Assembly (NCBI RefSeq): GCF_021568695.1
Contig: NZ_JAKGTI010000001.1
Coordinates: forward strand, 248,001 to 312,000
Origin: Maritalea mediterranea
Lineage (GTDB): Bacteria; Pseudomonadota; Alphaproteobacteria; Rhizobiales; Devosiaceae
Direction of reading: 5' to 3'
DNA length: 64,000 nucleotides
Positions 27,844 through 36,507 of the stretch are shown piece after piece. The notes beneath the pieces are model-generated. The model was given only the letters and a program-made list of their open reading frames with translations. It was not told the origin of the DNA and made no database searches. Numbering within the stretch: position 1 is the stretch's first letter; each line of letters starts with the position of its first letter. Made by a program: the position numbers and the translations under genes.

Positions 27844-28292
27844 CAAAGACCCGCTATTTTGAAGATTTGACCCTCGGCGAAAAATTCGAAACCGAAACCT
27901 ACACGCTGACGGCAGAAAAGGTGCACGAATTCGCTTCAGAATATGACCCGCAATTCATCCATGTGAATGAAGAAGAGGCGAAAGACGGCCCCTTCGGCAC
28001 CATCATCGCCTCCGGCTGGCAAACCCTGTCCGCCACCATGCGCCTGATGGCGCTGATCAAGCCCTTCGGCCAAAACCCACTGATCGGCATGCGCATCGAC
28101 GACCTAAAATTCGCCGCCCCGGTCTATCCGGGCGAAAGCGTCACCGTTAAAGGCGAAATCGTCGAGCTCACCAAATCCCGCACCGCCCCGCGCGGCTATG
28201 TCGGCATTTTGCTCAACACCATCAATCTCGACACCGGCAAGCTGGTCGCCACCCAAAAATGGACCTGTTTGGTGCCCTGCCGCGAGGGATAA
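27840..28292 (+). CDS. MaoC-like hot-dog acyl-CoA dehydratase
   Basis: 150 residues. FASEYDPQFIHVNEEEAK carries the Asp-x4-His hydratase dyad of the (R)-specific MaoC family (the DPQFIH stretch), followed by FGTIIASGWQTLSATMRLM. The start ATG 27840 overlaps the LysR stop (ATGA), so it is translationally coupled to the regulator. The frame is open further upstream inside lysR, but the coupled ATG is the better choice. The physiological substrate is unknown; the neighbourhood suggests a branched-chain enoyl-CoA. Confidence 0.88.
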   Translation: MTKTRYFEDLTLGEKFETETYTLTAEKVHEFASEYDPQFIHVNEEEAKDGPFGTIIASGWQTLSATMRLMALIKPFGQNPLIGMRIDDLKFAAPVYPGESVTVKGEIVELTKSRTAPRGYVGILLNTINLDTGKLVATQKWTCLVPCREG

Positions 28293-28654
28293 TATTTCCT
28301 CCAAAGCGCCCACAAGCCCGCCCAACTCGCCTGCATAAACGACCATGGCACGTCATCAACCCCCCCCGTCATCCTCGGGCTTGACCCGGGGATCCATGCA
28401 GCATTGGCGGACGTGGAGTGGCCTGTTTGTTGCCCCAAACACGGCAGGAAATAGGCGCAACAGCGGACGCAAGCGTGCGGCCGATCAGCATGGCGGCGTC
28501 AACATAAATCGGCCCAATGCGCCAAATCAGCAACAGATTGTTTACAAGAATTCGGGCGAAATGGGCGCGAATGCCATGATCCAGAACCCGCGTCACGGCG
28601 TTTATCGGTCGTCAAACATCAATCATGGCGCTTCGCCAATTAAAGGTAAGTACA
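28293..28654. other. Spacer between MaoC-like and fasciclin genes
   Basis: Contains one REP-like element at 28367-28400. A 75-codon open frame on the minus strand (28369-28596) starts in unique sequence but ends in the repeat and has no ribosome site. Nothing else recognisable. Confidence 0.55.
28367..28400. repeat. REP-like element, CCTCGGGCTTGACCCGGGG core
   Basis: Dyad around CTTGA. The same core occurs within the two 117-base repeats at 29234 and 29514. Confidence 0.7.
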
Positions 28655-29170
28655 ATGAAATTCTTCCGCAAGATTGCCGCCACCATGGCCACAGCTTTGG
28701 CGCTCACCACAGCCGCCCAGGCGCAAACCATTGTCGAAATCGCCTCCGGCGATGACCGCTTCTCAACCCTCGTCGCCGCCGTCTCTGCCGCGGGCTTGGT
28801 CGACACGTTGAATTCAGACGGCCCCTTCACCGTCTATGCTCCGCTCAACTCCGCATTTGATGCCCTGCCCGAAGGCACAGTTGAGACATTGCTCAAGCCG
28901 GAAAACAAAGACCAGCTCACCAATGTGCTGCTCTACCACGTGGATGACCGACTGCTCCGCGCTGCCGATTTCCCCCACGGCGCCAACTATTTTAAGCCGG
29001 TTTTGACCAGCGAGCGCTTGTGCATCACCTCTGATGGCGGCAGCGTCACCATTGCCGACGGCACCGGCGATGTGGCCAATGTCGTCGTCGCCAATATCCA
29101 TGCGGATAATGGCGTGATCCATGTGATCGACAAAGTCCTCCTCCCTGGCACGCGTCCCGCCTGCCACTAA
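28655..29170 (+). CDS. Secreted fasciclin (FAS1) domain protein
   Basis: 171 residues with a Sec signal (KFFRKIAATMATALALTTAAQA) and then a single FAS1 domain: DRFSTLVAAVSAAGLVDTL, the FTVYAPLNSAFDALP box, LTNVLLYHVDDRLL and the final NGVIHVIDKVLLP box. FAS1 proteins are periplasmic or extracellular adhesion-type proteins of mostly unknown ligand. ATG 28655 is chosen over an upstream start because the signal peptide begins there and AAAGG precedes it. It is single-gene, closed by a strong terminator. Confidence 0.9.
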   Translation: MKFFRKIAATMATALALTTAAQAQTIVEIASGDDRFSTLVAAVSAAGLVDTLNSDGPFTVYAPLNSAFDALPEGTVETLLKPENKDQLTNVLLYHVDDRLLRAADFPHGANYFKPVLTSERLCITSDGGSVTIADGTGDVANVVVANIHADNGVIHVIDKVLLPGTRPACH

Positions 29171-29199
29171 GCGATAGGTTCCTCCCTCGACCTAAGCGG

Positions 29200-29233
29200 A
29201 AAACCGGCCACACTTCGGTGTGGCCGGTTTTTT
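29200..29233 (+). terminator. Rho-independent terminator
   Basis: AAAACCGGCCACAC (29200-29213), TTCG loop, GTGTGGCCGGTTTT (29218-29231): a perfect 14-bp stem with UUCG tetraloop and T-run, 29 bases after the fasciclin stop. Confidence 0.95.
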
Positions 29234-29350
29234 ATCGCCAAAAGAGCGTAAGTCCCTCCCCCTCGCGGGGAGGGATTTAGGGTGGCGGGATTAGCCTGGC
29301 CCCACGCCAGCCAAGCTACACACCCGTCACCCTCGGGCTTGACCCGAGGG
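29234..29350. repeat. 117-base direct repeat, copy 1
   Basis: Matches 29514-29630 without gaps at a constant 280-base offset; I count 10 mismatches. It contains a GGGGAGGGAT element and a CTCGGGCTTGACCCGAGG dyad. Confidence 0.9.
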
Positions 29351-29404
29351 CCCATACAGCACCACCGCCCTGCGCAGGCATATCATCTAACCAAAAAGCT
29401 TTTT

Positions 29405-29433
29405 GGATGACCGGCTCAAGGCCGGTATTGACG
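29405..29433. repeat. REP-like dyad
   Basis: GATGACCGGCTCAAGGCCGG, related to 15622-15643. Confidence 0.6.
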
Positions 29434-29483
29434 TGAGGGGAACGAACGCCAGCATCTTCAATCTGCCCTCTAGAGCCTCAACC

Positions 29484-29509
29484 ACCCCGAACCTGATCCG
29501 GGGTCGCCC
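29484..29509. repeat. REP-like element
   Basis: CCCCGAACCTGATCCGGGG, same family as 7022-7042. Confidence 0.55.
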
Positions 29510-29513
29510 CACC

Positions 29514-29630
29514 ATCGCCAAAAGAGAGTAGGTCCCTCCCCCTCGTGGGGAGGGATTGAGGGTGGGGGGAATAGCCTGGCCCCACGCCAGCCAAGCTGCA
29601 CACCTGTCACCCGCGGGCTTGACCCGGGGG
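29514..29630. repeat. 117-base direct repeat, copy 2
   Basis: See copy 1 at 29234-29350. This copy ends about 88 bases before the stop codon of the restriction-modification gene. Confidence 0.9.
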
Positions 29631-29717
29631 CATGTTGAAGTTTTACCGGTGCAGCGCCGGGCTGGGGCAGTGTGCTTTGTCTGCAAAAGATCAAGCCCCA
29701 ACCAAGGGACTAAACGG

Positions 29718-32700
29718 CTAAAGATCAATCGCCGCGTCGGACTGCCCGGCCTGCAACGCATTCATATAAGCAAGGCACAATTCGAGGGAGCGATAACGGT
29801 TATAAAGCGCGCGCTCCTGCTTTTCCACAATCGGGAAGGTGGAATAAATATAGCGCACATCCTCCCGCTCGGTGACGCCATAAAGAATGAAGAACACAGC
29901 ATCCAGCTTGGCCCGCAATTTCAGCCGCCGCTCTTCATCCCAGATAAAGGGCGGCTTCACCGCGCCCGTTTCATCCACATAGCCCATATCCTTGGCAAAA
30001 TCCGCCATATCATGGGCGGTATAGGTCAACTCCAGCACCGCCTCTTTCACGATCTCGCCGGCGCTCTTGTCCCCAAATATCTCGGTGTCAAACCGCTCGG
30101 GCGGGATAACAGGGAGTTGTTCGAGGATGTAATAAGAGAAATGTGTGGTTTGTACTTTTTGCCGCGAGACGTAGTCAAAGGGGATCGTATTTAGGTTGGC
30201 GACAACATATGCGGCGATTGTTGTATCAATACCAGCTTCATTTTTGTCCATATATAGTACCGGCAATGTATGACCAGCACCTGCTTTCGGTATGATGCTG
30301 GCAATCATTGTCCGAATATTTGTTGAAGCAGTGATGTCCTTAAAGGCGATTGTCCATTGGATAGATCCGTTTCCCCACCAATCCTCAATTTCATTGATGT
30401 AATACCTAGCTGTCGGATATCTAGTAGGATTTTGTTTTTCTATTGGTTCGATCGCTACTTGTTGGCCGGGCCTGAACACATTGGTTTCGTTTAGGATGAT
30501 ATCTGAAGCGCGATGGTCAAACGCTTTTACCATCTTACCTTCGTAAACCGGAAGCCATTGGCCTTCTGCGCTTTCAAAACGATTGTTCCCAATCGGCCAT
30601 GCACCTTCTTCGTCATTGAGCTGGTCTTTCGTTCTAAACAGAGCTGAATCTGTAGACATATTCAGCATTTGAGAGAACCTAACTGGCCACTTAGATTCAC
30701 CAACTTGTGCGTTTGAGAGTACCGGAGCAGTTTCATATATATTTGTTGTTATTTCAGCATCGCGTCGGTCGCGGAAGATCGGGGCCGTGCCTGTATTCGG
30801 GTTGAGGCGGGCAAAGTCTTCTGCGGACAGCGTGAAGCAACGATCTGGGTCCTGCAGTTCCGCTATGTTACGCACAAAGAAGGCGCATTTGGCGTCGCTA
30901 GCGGTGGCTTGTTTGCCCGCCACAAACACGCAAAACTTGAAAGAAGCATGCACATCTTTGAAGAACACCTTTTTGTTCTCAAAATCATAGAGCGCTTTTA
31001 GGCGCCCCTCGGTGGCGACTTCCTTAAAGAAGCTAGCTGCAGCTTTGTCTGAGGCGATGCCTGAGGGGACCAATAATCCTACCAAGCCGTTCGGCTTTAT
31101 GAGTTGCATTGCCCGCTCGACGAAAAGTCGGTACAAATTTAGCTTAGACTTATGGAAGTGCTTATAATCACTTCCCTTTCGTAGGACTTTAGTGCCAGCT
31201 GCGATTCGGTCGCGTGCGTTCCTGAATTCGTTCCAGAGCTTGTTGTCTTCTGCCTCCAGCTTCTTGATAAGCTTCTTGCGGACAGAATCGGTCGAAGCAA
31301 GCGCGATTTCGGAACTTCGCGCCTTAAACCAGCGTAACTCTTCAAACTCATAACTATCCCAGGGCGGATTGCCGATCACCGCATCAAACCCGCCTTGCAG
31401 CTCTTCTTCTTCCCAATTGTCCCACACGCCGGGAAAGGCCACTTGCCAGTTAAAGAAATTTTCTTCCGCCACCAGGTCGCGGGCCTCGGTCAAGATTTCA
31501 TGAAAGCGCGCGGCGCGTTCGCCCACCGTGCGAGGTGTTTCTTCGCCCGCCGCAATCTGAAACGGGTTGCCATAGGCATTGTCAAAAAAACCGTTCAGGG
31601 CCGCTTTATCCTCTTTGCTTTTGAGTTGCATCCAGTCAAAAGCATGTTGCAGCTTCATAAATTCATCGAGCGGCGCCACCATATGCTGGACGCCACGGAA
31701 AATCTTGTGTGACTCATGCGCTTCAGCAATCTCCGCATCGGCAGAGCTTTCAATCGCCTGCATTTTGGTGGCGGACCCCAGCGCCTGCTCCAGCGGTTTT
31801 TGCAAAAACATTTTTGCGCCGGCTTCTTCCATTTTTGTCACTGTGCGGTGTACCCAGCCGCCAAACAGGCTGTCGCCGCAGCGCAAATGGTGGTCCAAAA
31901 AGGAAAGCGGCGCGCCCACGGTGAAGGAGTGTAGCCAGAGCGACACTTTCGCCAGCTCCACCGCCATCTCGTTTTTGTCCATGCCATAAACACAGCGCTT
32001 GAGCACCATGCGGCGCACAATATGGCGATCGTCAAGCTGGTCGGCACTCACCGTCCAGCCTTTTTCTTCCGCATTGTCGATAATGGTGTTGCGAATGCGC
32101 TCGATCCGCTCAATCAGAGGCGAGATATAGGGGTGGTCATCATCGGTCCAGCTCACCATTTGCTCGGTGGCGCCCAACGCTTCGATCACCTTGTCGGTCA
32201 AAAAATCAACAAGACTCACCAGAAAGTGGCCGGACCCCATGGCAGGGTCGCATATTTTCAAATCAAGAATTTTTTCGGCCGGGTCCACCCGCTTCAGCTT
32301 GCGCAATTTAGTGGCCAGTTCGCCATCTGATCCCTGCAGCCGATCAACTTCCTCCTCAAACAGATCAAGACGTTGCTGCACCAGCGGGGTCAGCGTTTCA
32401 TCAAGGATCAGGCCAACAAGGTCGTCCGGCGTATAATATGACCCGGAGGCTTTGCGGGCGAAAATATTGGGGCGGATATCCACCATATCGCCCTCGCGCA
32501 CCACTTCATGCTCCAGCAAGCGCTCATAAATGGAGCCCAATTGCTGCACGGTCAGATCGCGATAGTTAATATATTTTTTGCTGTCGCCCGCACGGTCGAA
32601 GGACAACGAGTCAATCACATCCGCCATCACCTGGTCAGACAAGCGCACCTGTTGCAGCAATGGCGTGCGGCTTTCGTCAAACAAGCCACCATTATAGGGG

Positions 32701-33800
32701 GGCAAGCCAATGGAATTGTCGCCCTGATCAATCGCCCGGCTCAAATCCTGCAACACGTTCCAATAGCGCGCAGCGCTGGTGGAAAAGGTGTCGTGATTGT
32801 CCTTGCGGTTGCCCACATCCATGCGCACCTTGTCGCGCAGGCCATAATCATCATAGCGTTCATCATTTACCGGCAGCAAATTGCGGTCTTCCGCATAAAG
32901 GATAAACAGGAGCCGATAGAGCAAAATCAGCGCCGCGGCGCGCACCTCTTGAAGGTCCGCCTCGGGGGCCGCTTCGGCTAAAGAGCGTGCCAGAAGGGGA
33001 AAGACCTGGTTGAACACCAATTCTGACAAATTGGCGGCCACGCGCTCTTCGTAAAATTTGCCTTCCGCTAAAGCGCGTTGATGAAAAGTTTGCCGGTCAA
33101 CGCCGCTCAGCACAAAGCTGGGTTGACCAAATATCAGCAAAAACACTTTTAGAGCATGGCGCTTTTCTGCATCGTCCAATGCAAATAGATCAGCGCCACC
33201 CACATCAAACAGCTGCGACAAATCCATCTCGAAAAACTGCTCAGAGCGCGAGCGGGCACCGGCATAATAAAGCCGCCATTTGGCACCGTTGGTCAAAAAG
33301 CCCCAACGCAATCCCCCATCGGTCAAATCATCCACGCGGCGCAAATAACGCAGCATTTGCGTCGAGGGCGCAATCTCTTCCCCCCGCTTGCCTGATTGTC
33401 GGTCCAATGGGCGGCCCCAACGCTTGGACTCCACAACAACGGCACCAAACTGGTATTTCTTGTGATCGTCAGGGAAATCATCGGCCTTGGCTTTTGCCTG
33501 ATCGTCAATAAACAGCAACCCATCGGGCACATCCGCACGGCCGGACACGGAGAGATTTTGCTGCCGCATATGCTCTTTCCACCCTAAACAGGTGAGTATC
33601 GGCCAGATCAGATCGTCTTCAGTGCGTGACTCATTGGGCGATTGAGTGGTGGGGAACCGCGCATAAACGTCGTGCAACTGGTTAAGGAGCGTGTCGACCC
33701 TGTCGTCTTCAAGTGCTTGCCAAGCCGCACTTTGAGCGACGGACTGAGACAAAAAATCGGACGAGAATAAGTTGCCCCCAAAATATTCCTCTAAACCCAA
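29718..33800 (-). CDS. Putative single-chain restriction-modification enzyme (Eco57I-type methylase with N-terminal nuclease-like domain)
   Basis: 1360 residues. The N-terminus has a PD-(D/E)xK-like pattern: VPDGLLF (Pro92-Asp93) then VVVESKRWGR (Glu124-Ser-Lys126). The centre is an N6-adenine methyltransferase: motif I DPAMGSGHFL near residue 520 and motif IV GNPPW near residue 810; YGMDKNEMAVELAKVSLWL lies between. The C-terminal third should hold the target-recognition domain. This is the layout of type IIG/IIL enzymes that cut and methylate in one polypeptide; a methylase-only or phage-defence PglX-like role is possible. It starts with TTG (33800), supported by GGAG at 33809-33812; no other start is available nearby. 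The part at about 30120-31370 is visibly AT-richer than its flanks. No separate S or R gene lies beside it. Confidence 0.82.
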   Translation of the reverse strand: MGLEEYFGGNLFSSDFLSQSVAQSAAWQALEDDRVDTLLNQLHDVYARFPTTQSPNESRTEDDLIWPILTCLGWKEHMRQQNLSVSGRADVPDGLLFIDDQAKAKADDFPDDHKKYQFGAVVVESKRWGRPLDRQSGKRGEEIAPSTQMLRYLRRVDDLTDGGLRWGFLTNGAKWRLYYAGARSRSEQFFEMDLSQLFDVGGADLFALDDAEKRHALKVFLLIFGQPSFVLSGVDRQTFHQRALAEGKFYEERVAANLSELVFNQVFPLLARSLAEAAPEADLQEVRAAALILLYRLLFILYAEDRNLLPVNDERYDDYGLRDKVRMDVGNRKDNHDTFSTSAARYWNVLQDLSRAIDQGDNSIGLPPYNGGLFDESRTPLLQQVRLSDQVMADVIDSLSFDRAGDSKKYINYRDLTVQQLGSIYERLLEHEVVREGDMVDIRPNIFARKASGSYYTPDDLVGLILDETLTPLVQQRLDLFEEEVDRLQGSDGELATKLRKLKRVDPAEKILDLKICDPAMGSGHFLVSLVDFLTDKVIEALGATEQMVSWTDDDHPYISPLIERIERIRNTIIDNAEEKGWTVSADQLDDRHIVRRMVLKRCVYGMDKNEMAVELAKVSLWLHSFTVGAPLSFLDHHLRCGDSLFGGWVHRTVTKMEEAGAKMFLQKPLEQALGSATKMQAIESSADAEIAEAHESHKIFRGVQHMVAPLDEFMKLQHAFDWMQLKSKEDKAALNGFFDNAYGNPFQIAAGEETPRTVGERAARFHEILTEARDLVAEENFFNWQVAFPGVWDNWEEEELQGGFDAVIGNPPWDSYEFEELRWFKARSSEIALASTDSVRKKLIKKLEAEDNKLWNEFRNARDRIAAGTKVLRKGSDYKHFHKSKLNLYRLFVERAMQLIKPNGLVGLLVPSGIASDKAAASFFKEVATEGRLKALYDFENKKVFFKDVHASFKFCVFVAGKQATASDAKCAFFVRNIAELQDPDRCFTLSAEDFARLNPNTGTAPIFRDRRDAEITTNIYETAPVLSNAQVGESKWPVRFSQMLNMSTDSALFRTKDQLNDEEGAWPIGNNRFESAEGQWLPVYEGKMVKAFDHRASDIILNETNVFRPGQQVAIEPIEKQNPTRYPTARYYINEIEDWWGNGSIQWTIAFKDITASTNIRTMIASIIPKAGAGHTLPVLYMDKNEAGIDTTIAAYVVANLNTIPFDYVSRQKVQTTHFSYYILEQLPVIPPERFDTEIFGDKSAGEIVKEAVLELTYTAHDMADFAKDMGYVDETGAVKPPFIWDEERRLKLRAKLDAVFFILYGVTEREDVRYIYSTFPIVEKQERALYNRYRSLELCLAYMNALQAGQSDAAIDL

Positions 33801-34100
33801 TGTCTTGTCTCCAACCCGAAATAATCATTTCGGGCAGCTTGCACAAACACAATTGGCAATTCAAACGAAATTCGGGGCCAAATCGAATTTCCCCAACTTG
33901 TTCGTCCGGATGGGCGATCATATCTGATCGGTCCAACAGGACCGTGTCGATCGGGAGCGTCAAAAGCTGTCGCGCTGCCCACGTAAAAATCGCCCAAATC
34001 TCTCACCCAGACGGGTCGCTGGAGTTTTCTTAAAATTTCTTAGAGTTTCGCTAAAATTATAGCGCCGATTCCAGTTATTATGGAACCGATTTTGCCGCTT
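33801..34100. other. Spacer upstream of the R-M gene
   Basis: Apart from the ribosome site at 33809-33812, no gene, repeat or clear promoter recognised. 34020-34080 is AT-rich and may hold the R-M promoter. Confidence 0.4.
33809..33812 (-). promoter_or_regulatory. Ribosome binding site supporting a TTG start
   Basis: GGAG on the minus strand, 8 bases before TTG 33800. It decides the start of the restriction-modification gene. Confidence 0.6.
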
Positions 34101-34313
34101 CTAATCGCTCGATTTGGCCACCTTGATCATGCTGCCGATGATCAAAAAGGCACCTGCAATCAGCAGGAAAATAAAACTGAGCGGCAGGAAAAAAGTGTCC
34201 TGCACAATGCGGTCCGGCGTGATGCCACCATCAAAAACAAACGTTTCCACCATCAAAGAAGCGCCGGCAAAAACCAAGGCGATTAGGCCTAATATAATGA
34301 ATTTACTTGCCAT
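34101..34313 (-). CDS. Small two-helix membrane protein, 70 residues
   Basis: Two hydrophobic stretches, FIILGLIALVFAGASLMV and LPLSFIFLLIAGAFLIIGSM, separated by an acidic loop (VFDGGITPDRIVQD), and a short basic end. AAAGGAG eight bases before ATG 34313 defines the start; the frame extends upstream without support. It is divergent from the PRC-barrel gene. Shape resembles small DUF3955-like membrane proteins, but I cannot confirm the family. Confidence 0.6.
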   Translation of the reverse strand: MASKFIILGLIALVFAGASLMVETFVFDGGITPDRIVQDTFFLPLSFIFLLIAGAFLIIGSMIKVAKSSD

Positions 34314-34469
34314 TTTTCTGCTCCTTTGTCGTTCAGGCCCAACGCGACAAAGCAGCAATTGTTCCGATTCCGCCGCCGCGCGCGCCTGGCCCCGTGGGGA
34401 ACCAAACGATGCGCCCGCGCGTTTAACTGCTATCACATTTGCCATCTTTGATGGCGAAAGGAGGGTGAT

Positions 34470-34838
34470 ATGCAAATCGTACTCGACGAAACACACGACC
34501 TGATCGCTGCCGAAAAGGTAGACGGCACAAAGGTTTATGACGCGTCAGGCGAAAAGATGGGCACCGTAAAATCGGTGATGATCAACAAGCGCACCGGCCA
34601 GGTTGCGCATGCGATCCTGTCCATCGGCGGCTTTTTGGGCATGGGTGAGGATTACCACACCGTGCCGTGGGAAAAGCTGGATTATGACACTGAATTGGGC
34701 GGCTACAAGCTTGATGTATCAGAAGAAAAGCTGAAATCGGCCCCGACATTCTCGGCCGATGAAGTCACCGCACTTAATGACCGTGAGTTCGAAAATCGGG
34801 TCTATATGCACTATGGCGCGCCGCCTTATTTTATATAG
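34470..34838 (+). CDS. PRC-barrel domain protein
   Basis: 122 residues. The PRC-barrel is the central part: KVYDASGEKMGTVKSVMINK, RTGQVAHAILSIGGFLGMG and YHTVPWEKLDYD. The tail ends FENRVYMHYGAPPYF, common in stress-type PRC proteins of alphaproteobacteria. A very strong ribosome site (AAAGGAGGGTGAT) precedes ATG 34470, suggesting high expression. PRC-barrel proteins of this kind are linked to envelope or general stress; the ligand is unknown. Confidence 0.88.
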   Translation: MQIVLDETHDLIAAEKVDGTKVYDASGEKMGTVKSVMINKRTGQVAHAILSIGGFLGMGEDYHTVPWEKLDYDTELGGYKLDVSEEKLKSAPTFSADEVTALNDREFENRVYMHYGAPPYFI

Positions 34839-34934
34839 GGTCTGGCTTTGCAAATATCTTGAAGGTCCGACCCGGATAACAATGCCGCTGTGCCCCGATC
34901 AGGCGCGGCGGTGACCAAGCAATGGGAGCATGAA

Positions 34935-35120
34935 ATGCCCGCTAAATCCAAAGCACAGCAAAAGGCCGCTGGCATGGCGCTGGCGGCCAAACGCGGCGAG
35001 ATGAAGGTGAGCGAACTTCAAGGCGCGGCCAAAGAAATGTATGAGACAATGGACGAAGAGGAGCTGCGCGATTTTGCCGAAACTAAACACGATAACAAAC
35101 CAGAGCATGTAGAAAATTAG
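34935..35120 (+). CDS. DUF3008 family small protein
   Basis: 61 residues, starting MPAKSKAQQKAAGMALAAKR and containing LQGAAKEMYETMDEEEL and FAETKHDNKPEHVE, which match the small DUF3008 family of alphaproteobacteria. GGGAG at 34924-34928 supports ATG 34935. The family is highly charged and has no known function; it often accompanies general-stress genes, and here it follows the PRC-barrel gene. Confidence 0.85.
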   Translation: MPAKSKAQQKAAGMALAAKRGEMKVSELQGAAKEMYETMDEEELRDFAETKHDNKPEHVEN

Positions 35121-35286
35121 TCTGCATGCTCAATATGTTAGCTTATAGGCTGGTCCGTTATTGAGAGTCAATATCGGGCCTGCTGCCTGTCCATTTGGTC
35201 AAATAAGAATTCCCTTTTGAAATTGTCAGCGGCGGTTAAATGCGATAACACCCCTGCCATTGAATTTGGATTGAGGGAACATTCCT

Positions 35287-35829
35287 ATGACCACCCGTGA
35301 CATTGTTCTGATCGCACTTTTTGCCGCCATTATGGCCGTTCTCGGGGTGTTTCCCCCCATCACATTACCGGTTATCGCGGTGCCCATCACCGCACAATCT
35401 TTGGGCGTAATGCTCGCTGGTGGCGTGTTGGGCGCAAAGCGCGGTGCGCTGTCGATGGTGCTGTTCCTGGCGCTGGTTGCGGTGGGGCTGCCGCTACTTT
35501 CTGGCGGTCGCGGCGGCGTTGGCGTGTTCTTTGGTGCCAGCGGCGGGTTCCTGATCGGCTGGATCGTGGCGGCCTTAGTGGTCGGCCTGCTGGTCGAGCG
35601 CTTCTGGGATAATCTCAACTATATCAATGCCTTTATTGCCAGCGTCGTGGGCGGCATTGTGGTGCTCTATGCCTTGGGTATTCCCTGGATTTCGGTGGTC
35701 GCCGGCATTTCATTGGGGCAAGTCTTCACCGGCTCCATGGGCTTTATCCCCGGCGATCTGGTGAAAGCCGTGATCGCGGCGTTGGTGATCGTAACCGTTT
35801 CAAAATCCTATCCCATCATCAAAAAATAG
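35287..35829 (+). CDS. bioY: Biotin transporter substrate-binding (S) component BioY
   Basis: 180 residues with about six membrane helices. BioY marks are ITLPVIAVPITAQSLGVMLA, GALSMVLFLALVAVGLPLLS, the glycine-rich GGRGGVGVFFGASGGFLIGW and GFIPGDLVKAVIAA. It binds biotin in the inner membrane and works with BioM and BioN as an ECF-type importer, or alone at lower affinity. It is the first gene of a seven-gene operon. I saw no BioR-type palindrome in the 166-base upstream region. Biotin is needed by the methylcrotonyl-CoA carboxylase encoded at 10116-13703. Confidence 0.95.
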   Translation: MTTRDIVLIALFAAIMAVLGVFPPITLPVIAVPITAQSLGVMLAGGVLGAKRGALSMVLFLALVAVGLPLLSGGRGGVGVFFGASGGFLIGWIVAALVVGLLVERFWDNLNYINAFIASVVGGIVVLYALGIPWISVVAGISLGQVFTGSMGFIPGDLVKAVIAALVIVTVSKSYPIIKK

Positions 35830-35844
35830 AGGCTTTTGCCGCCC

Positions 35845-36507
35845 ATGATTGAAATCGATTCGGCCAGCTTGGTGAAAAACGGACGGACCATTCTGTCCGA
35901 TATTTCGGCCAAGCTGATCGAAGATCGCATTGGCATTATCGGGCACAATGGGTCCGGCAAGACGAGTCTTGCAAAGATGCTCAATGGGCTGGAGCCGTGC
36001 ACCAGCGGGCACGTGCGCGTGGGCGGCGCTGACGTAAGCGAACATCGTGCCCGCGTCGGCTTTGTGTTCCAAAACCCGGAAAATCAATTAGTGATGCCGC
36101 TGGTGGAGGAGGACATTGCCTTTGGCTTGAAAAAGTCGGGCTTGAGCAAAGCGGAGATCAAAACCCGTAGCGATGTTTTGCTTGAAAAATTCAATCTCAG
36201 TCATTTGCAAGAACGCCTGACCCACGAGCTGAGCGGCGGCGAGAAACAGCTGATCGCCCTGATCGGGGTGCTGATCATGCAACCCGCTCATATCATTCTC
36301 GATGAACCCACCACCTTGCTCGATTTGCGCAATCGCGCCATGCTGCTTTCCATGCTTGAGATGCTGGAGCAGCAATTGATCATCGTCAGCCACGATTTGG
36401 ACCTGATGGCGCAAATGGACCGGCTATTGCTGATCCATGAGGGGAAATTGCATGCAGATGGCGCGCCAGACCAAATCATTCAAACCTATCGCGACTTGTC
36501 ATGTTGA
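35845..36507 (+). CDS. bioM: Biotin ECF transporter ATPase BioM
   Basis: 220 residues. Walker A GHNGSGKTSLAK, Q-loop FVFQNPENQLV, signature LSGGEKQL and Walker B HIILDEPTTLLD define a CbiO/EcfA-type ATPase; the short length and the place between bioY and bioN identify BioM. ATG 35845 is preferred; a TTG at 35836 nearer the AGAGG motif is an alternative. The stop overlaps the bioN start by 7 bases. Confidence 0.94.
   Translation: MIEIDSASLVKNGRTILSDISAKLIEDRIGIIGHNGSGKTSLAKMLNGLEPCTSGHVRVGGADVSEHRARVGFVFQNPENQLVMPLVEEDIAFGLKKSGLSKAEIKTRSDVLLEKFNLSHLQERLTHELSGGEKQLIALIGVLIMQPAHIILDEPTTLLDLRNRAMLLSMLEMLEQQLIIVSHDLDLMAQMDRLLLIHEGKLHADGAPDQIIQTYRDLSC

Larger units (their letters stand above)
29171..29717. 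other. Repeat cluster between fasciclin and R-M genes
   Basis: No gene. It holds the fasciclin terminator, two near-identical 117-base direct repeats exactly 280 bases apart (29234 and 29514), REP-like dyads at 29405-29433 and 29484-29509, and GGGGAGGGAT elements. The unique stretch 29351-29513 between the repeats shows no coding features. Confidence 0.7.

Noticed and set aside
28369-28596. 75-residue minus-strand frame with a hydrophobic stretch.
   Set aside because: It ends inside a REP-like element, has no ribosome site and matches nothing known; a decayed gene cannot be excluded.
29718-33800. Reading the large enzyme as a BREX PglX or a type I HsdM/R protein.
   Set aside because: No brx genes, HsdS or HsdR lie alongside, and the nuclease-like part is at the N-terminus of the same chain; the PglX alternative is only kept as a caveat.
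35121-35286. Search for a BioR-type palindrome upstream of bioY.
   Set aside because: Only a partial TTATAGG stretch near 35144; no good dyad, so no regulatory site is claimed.
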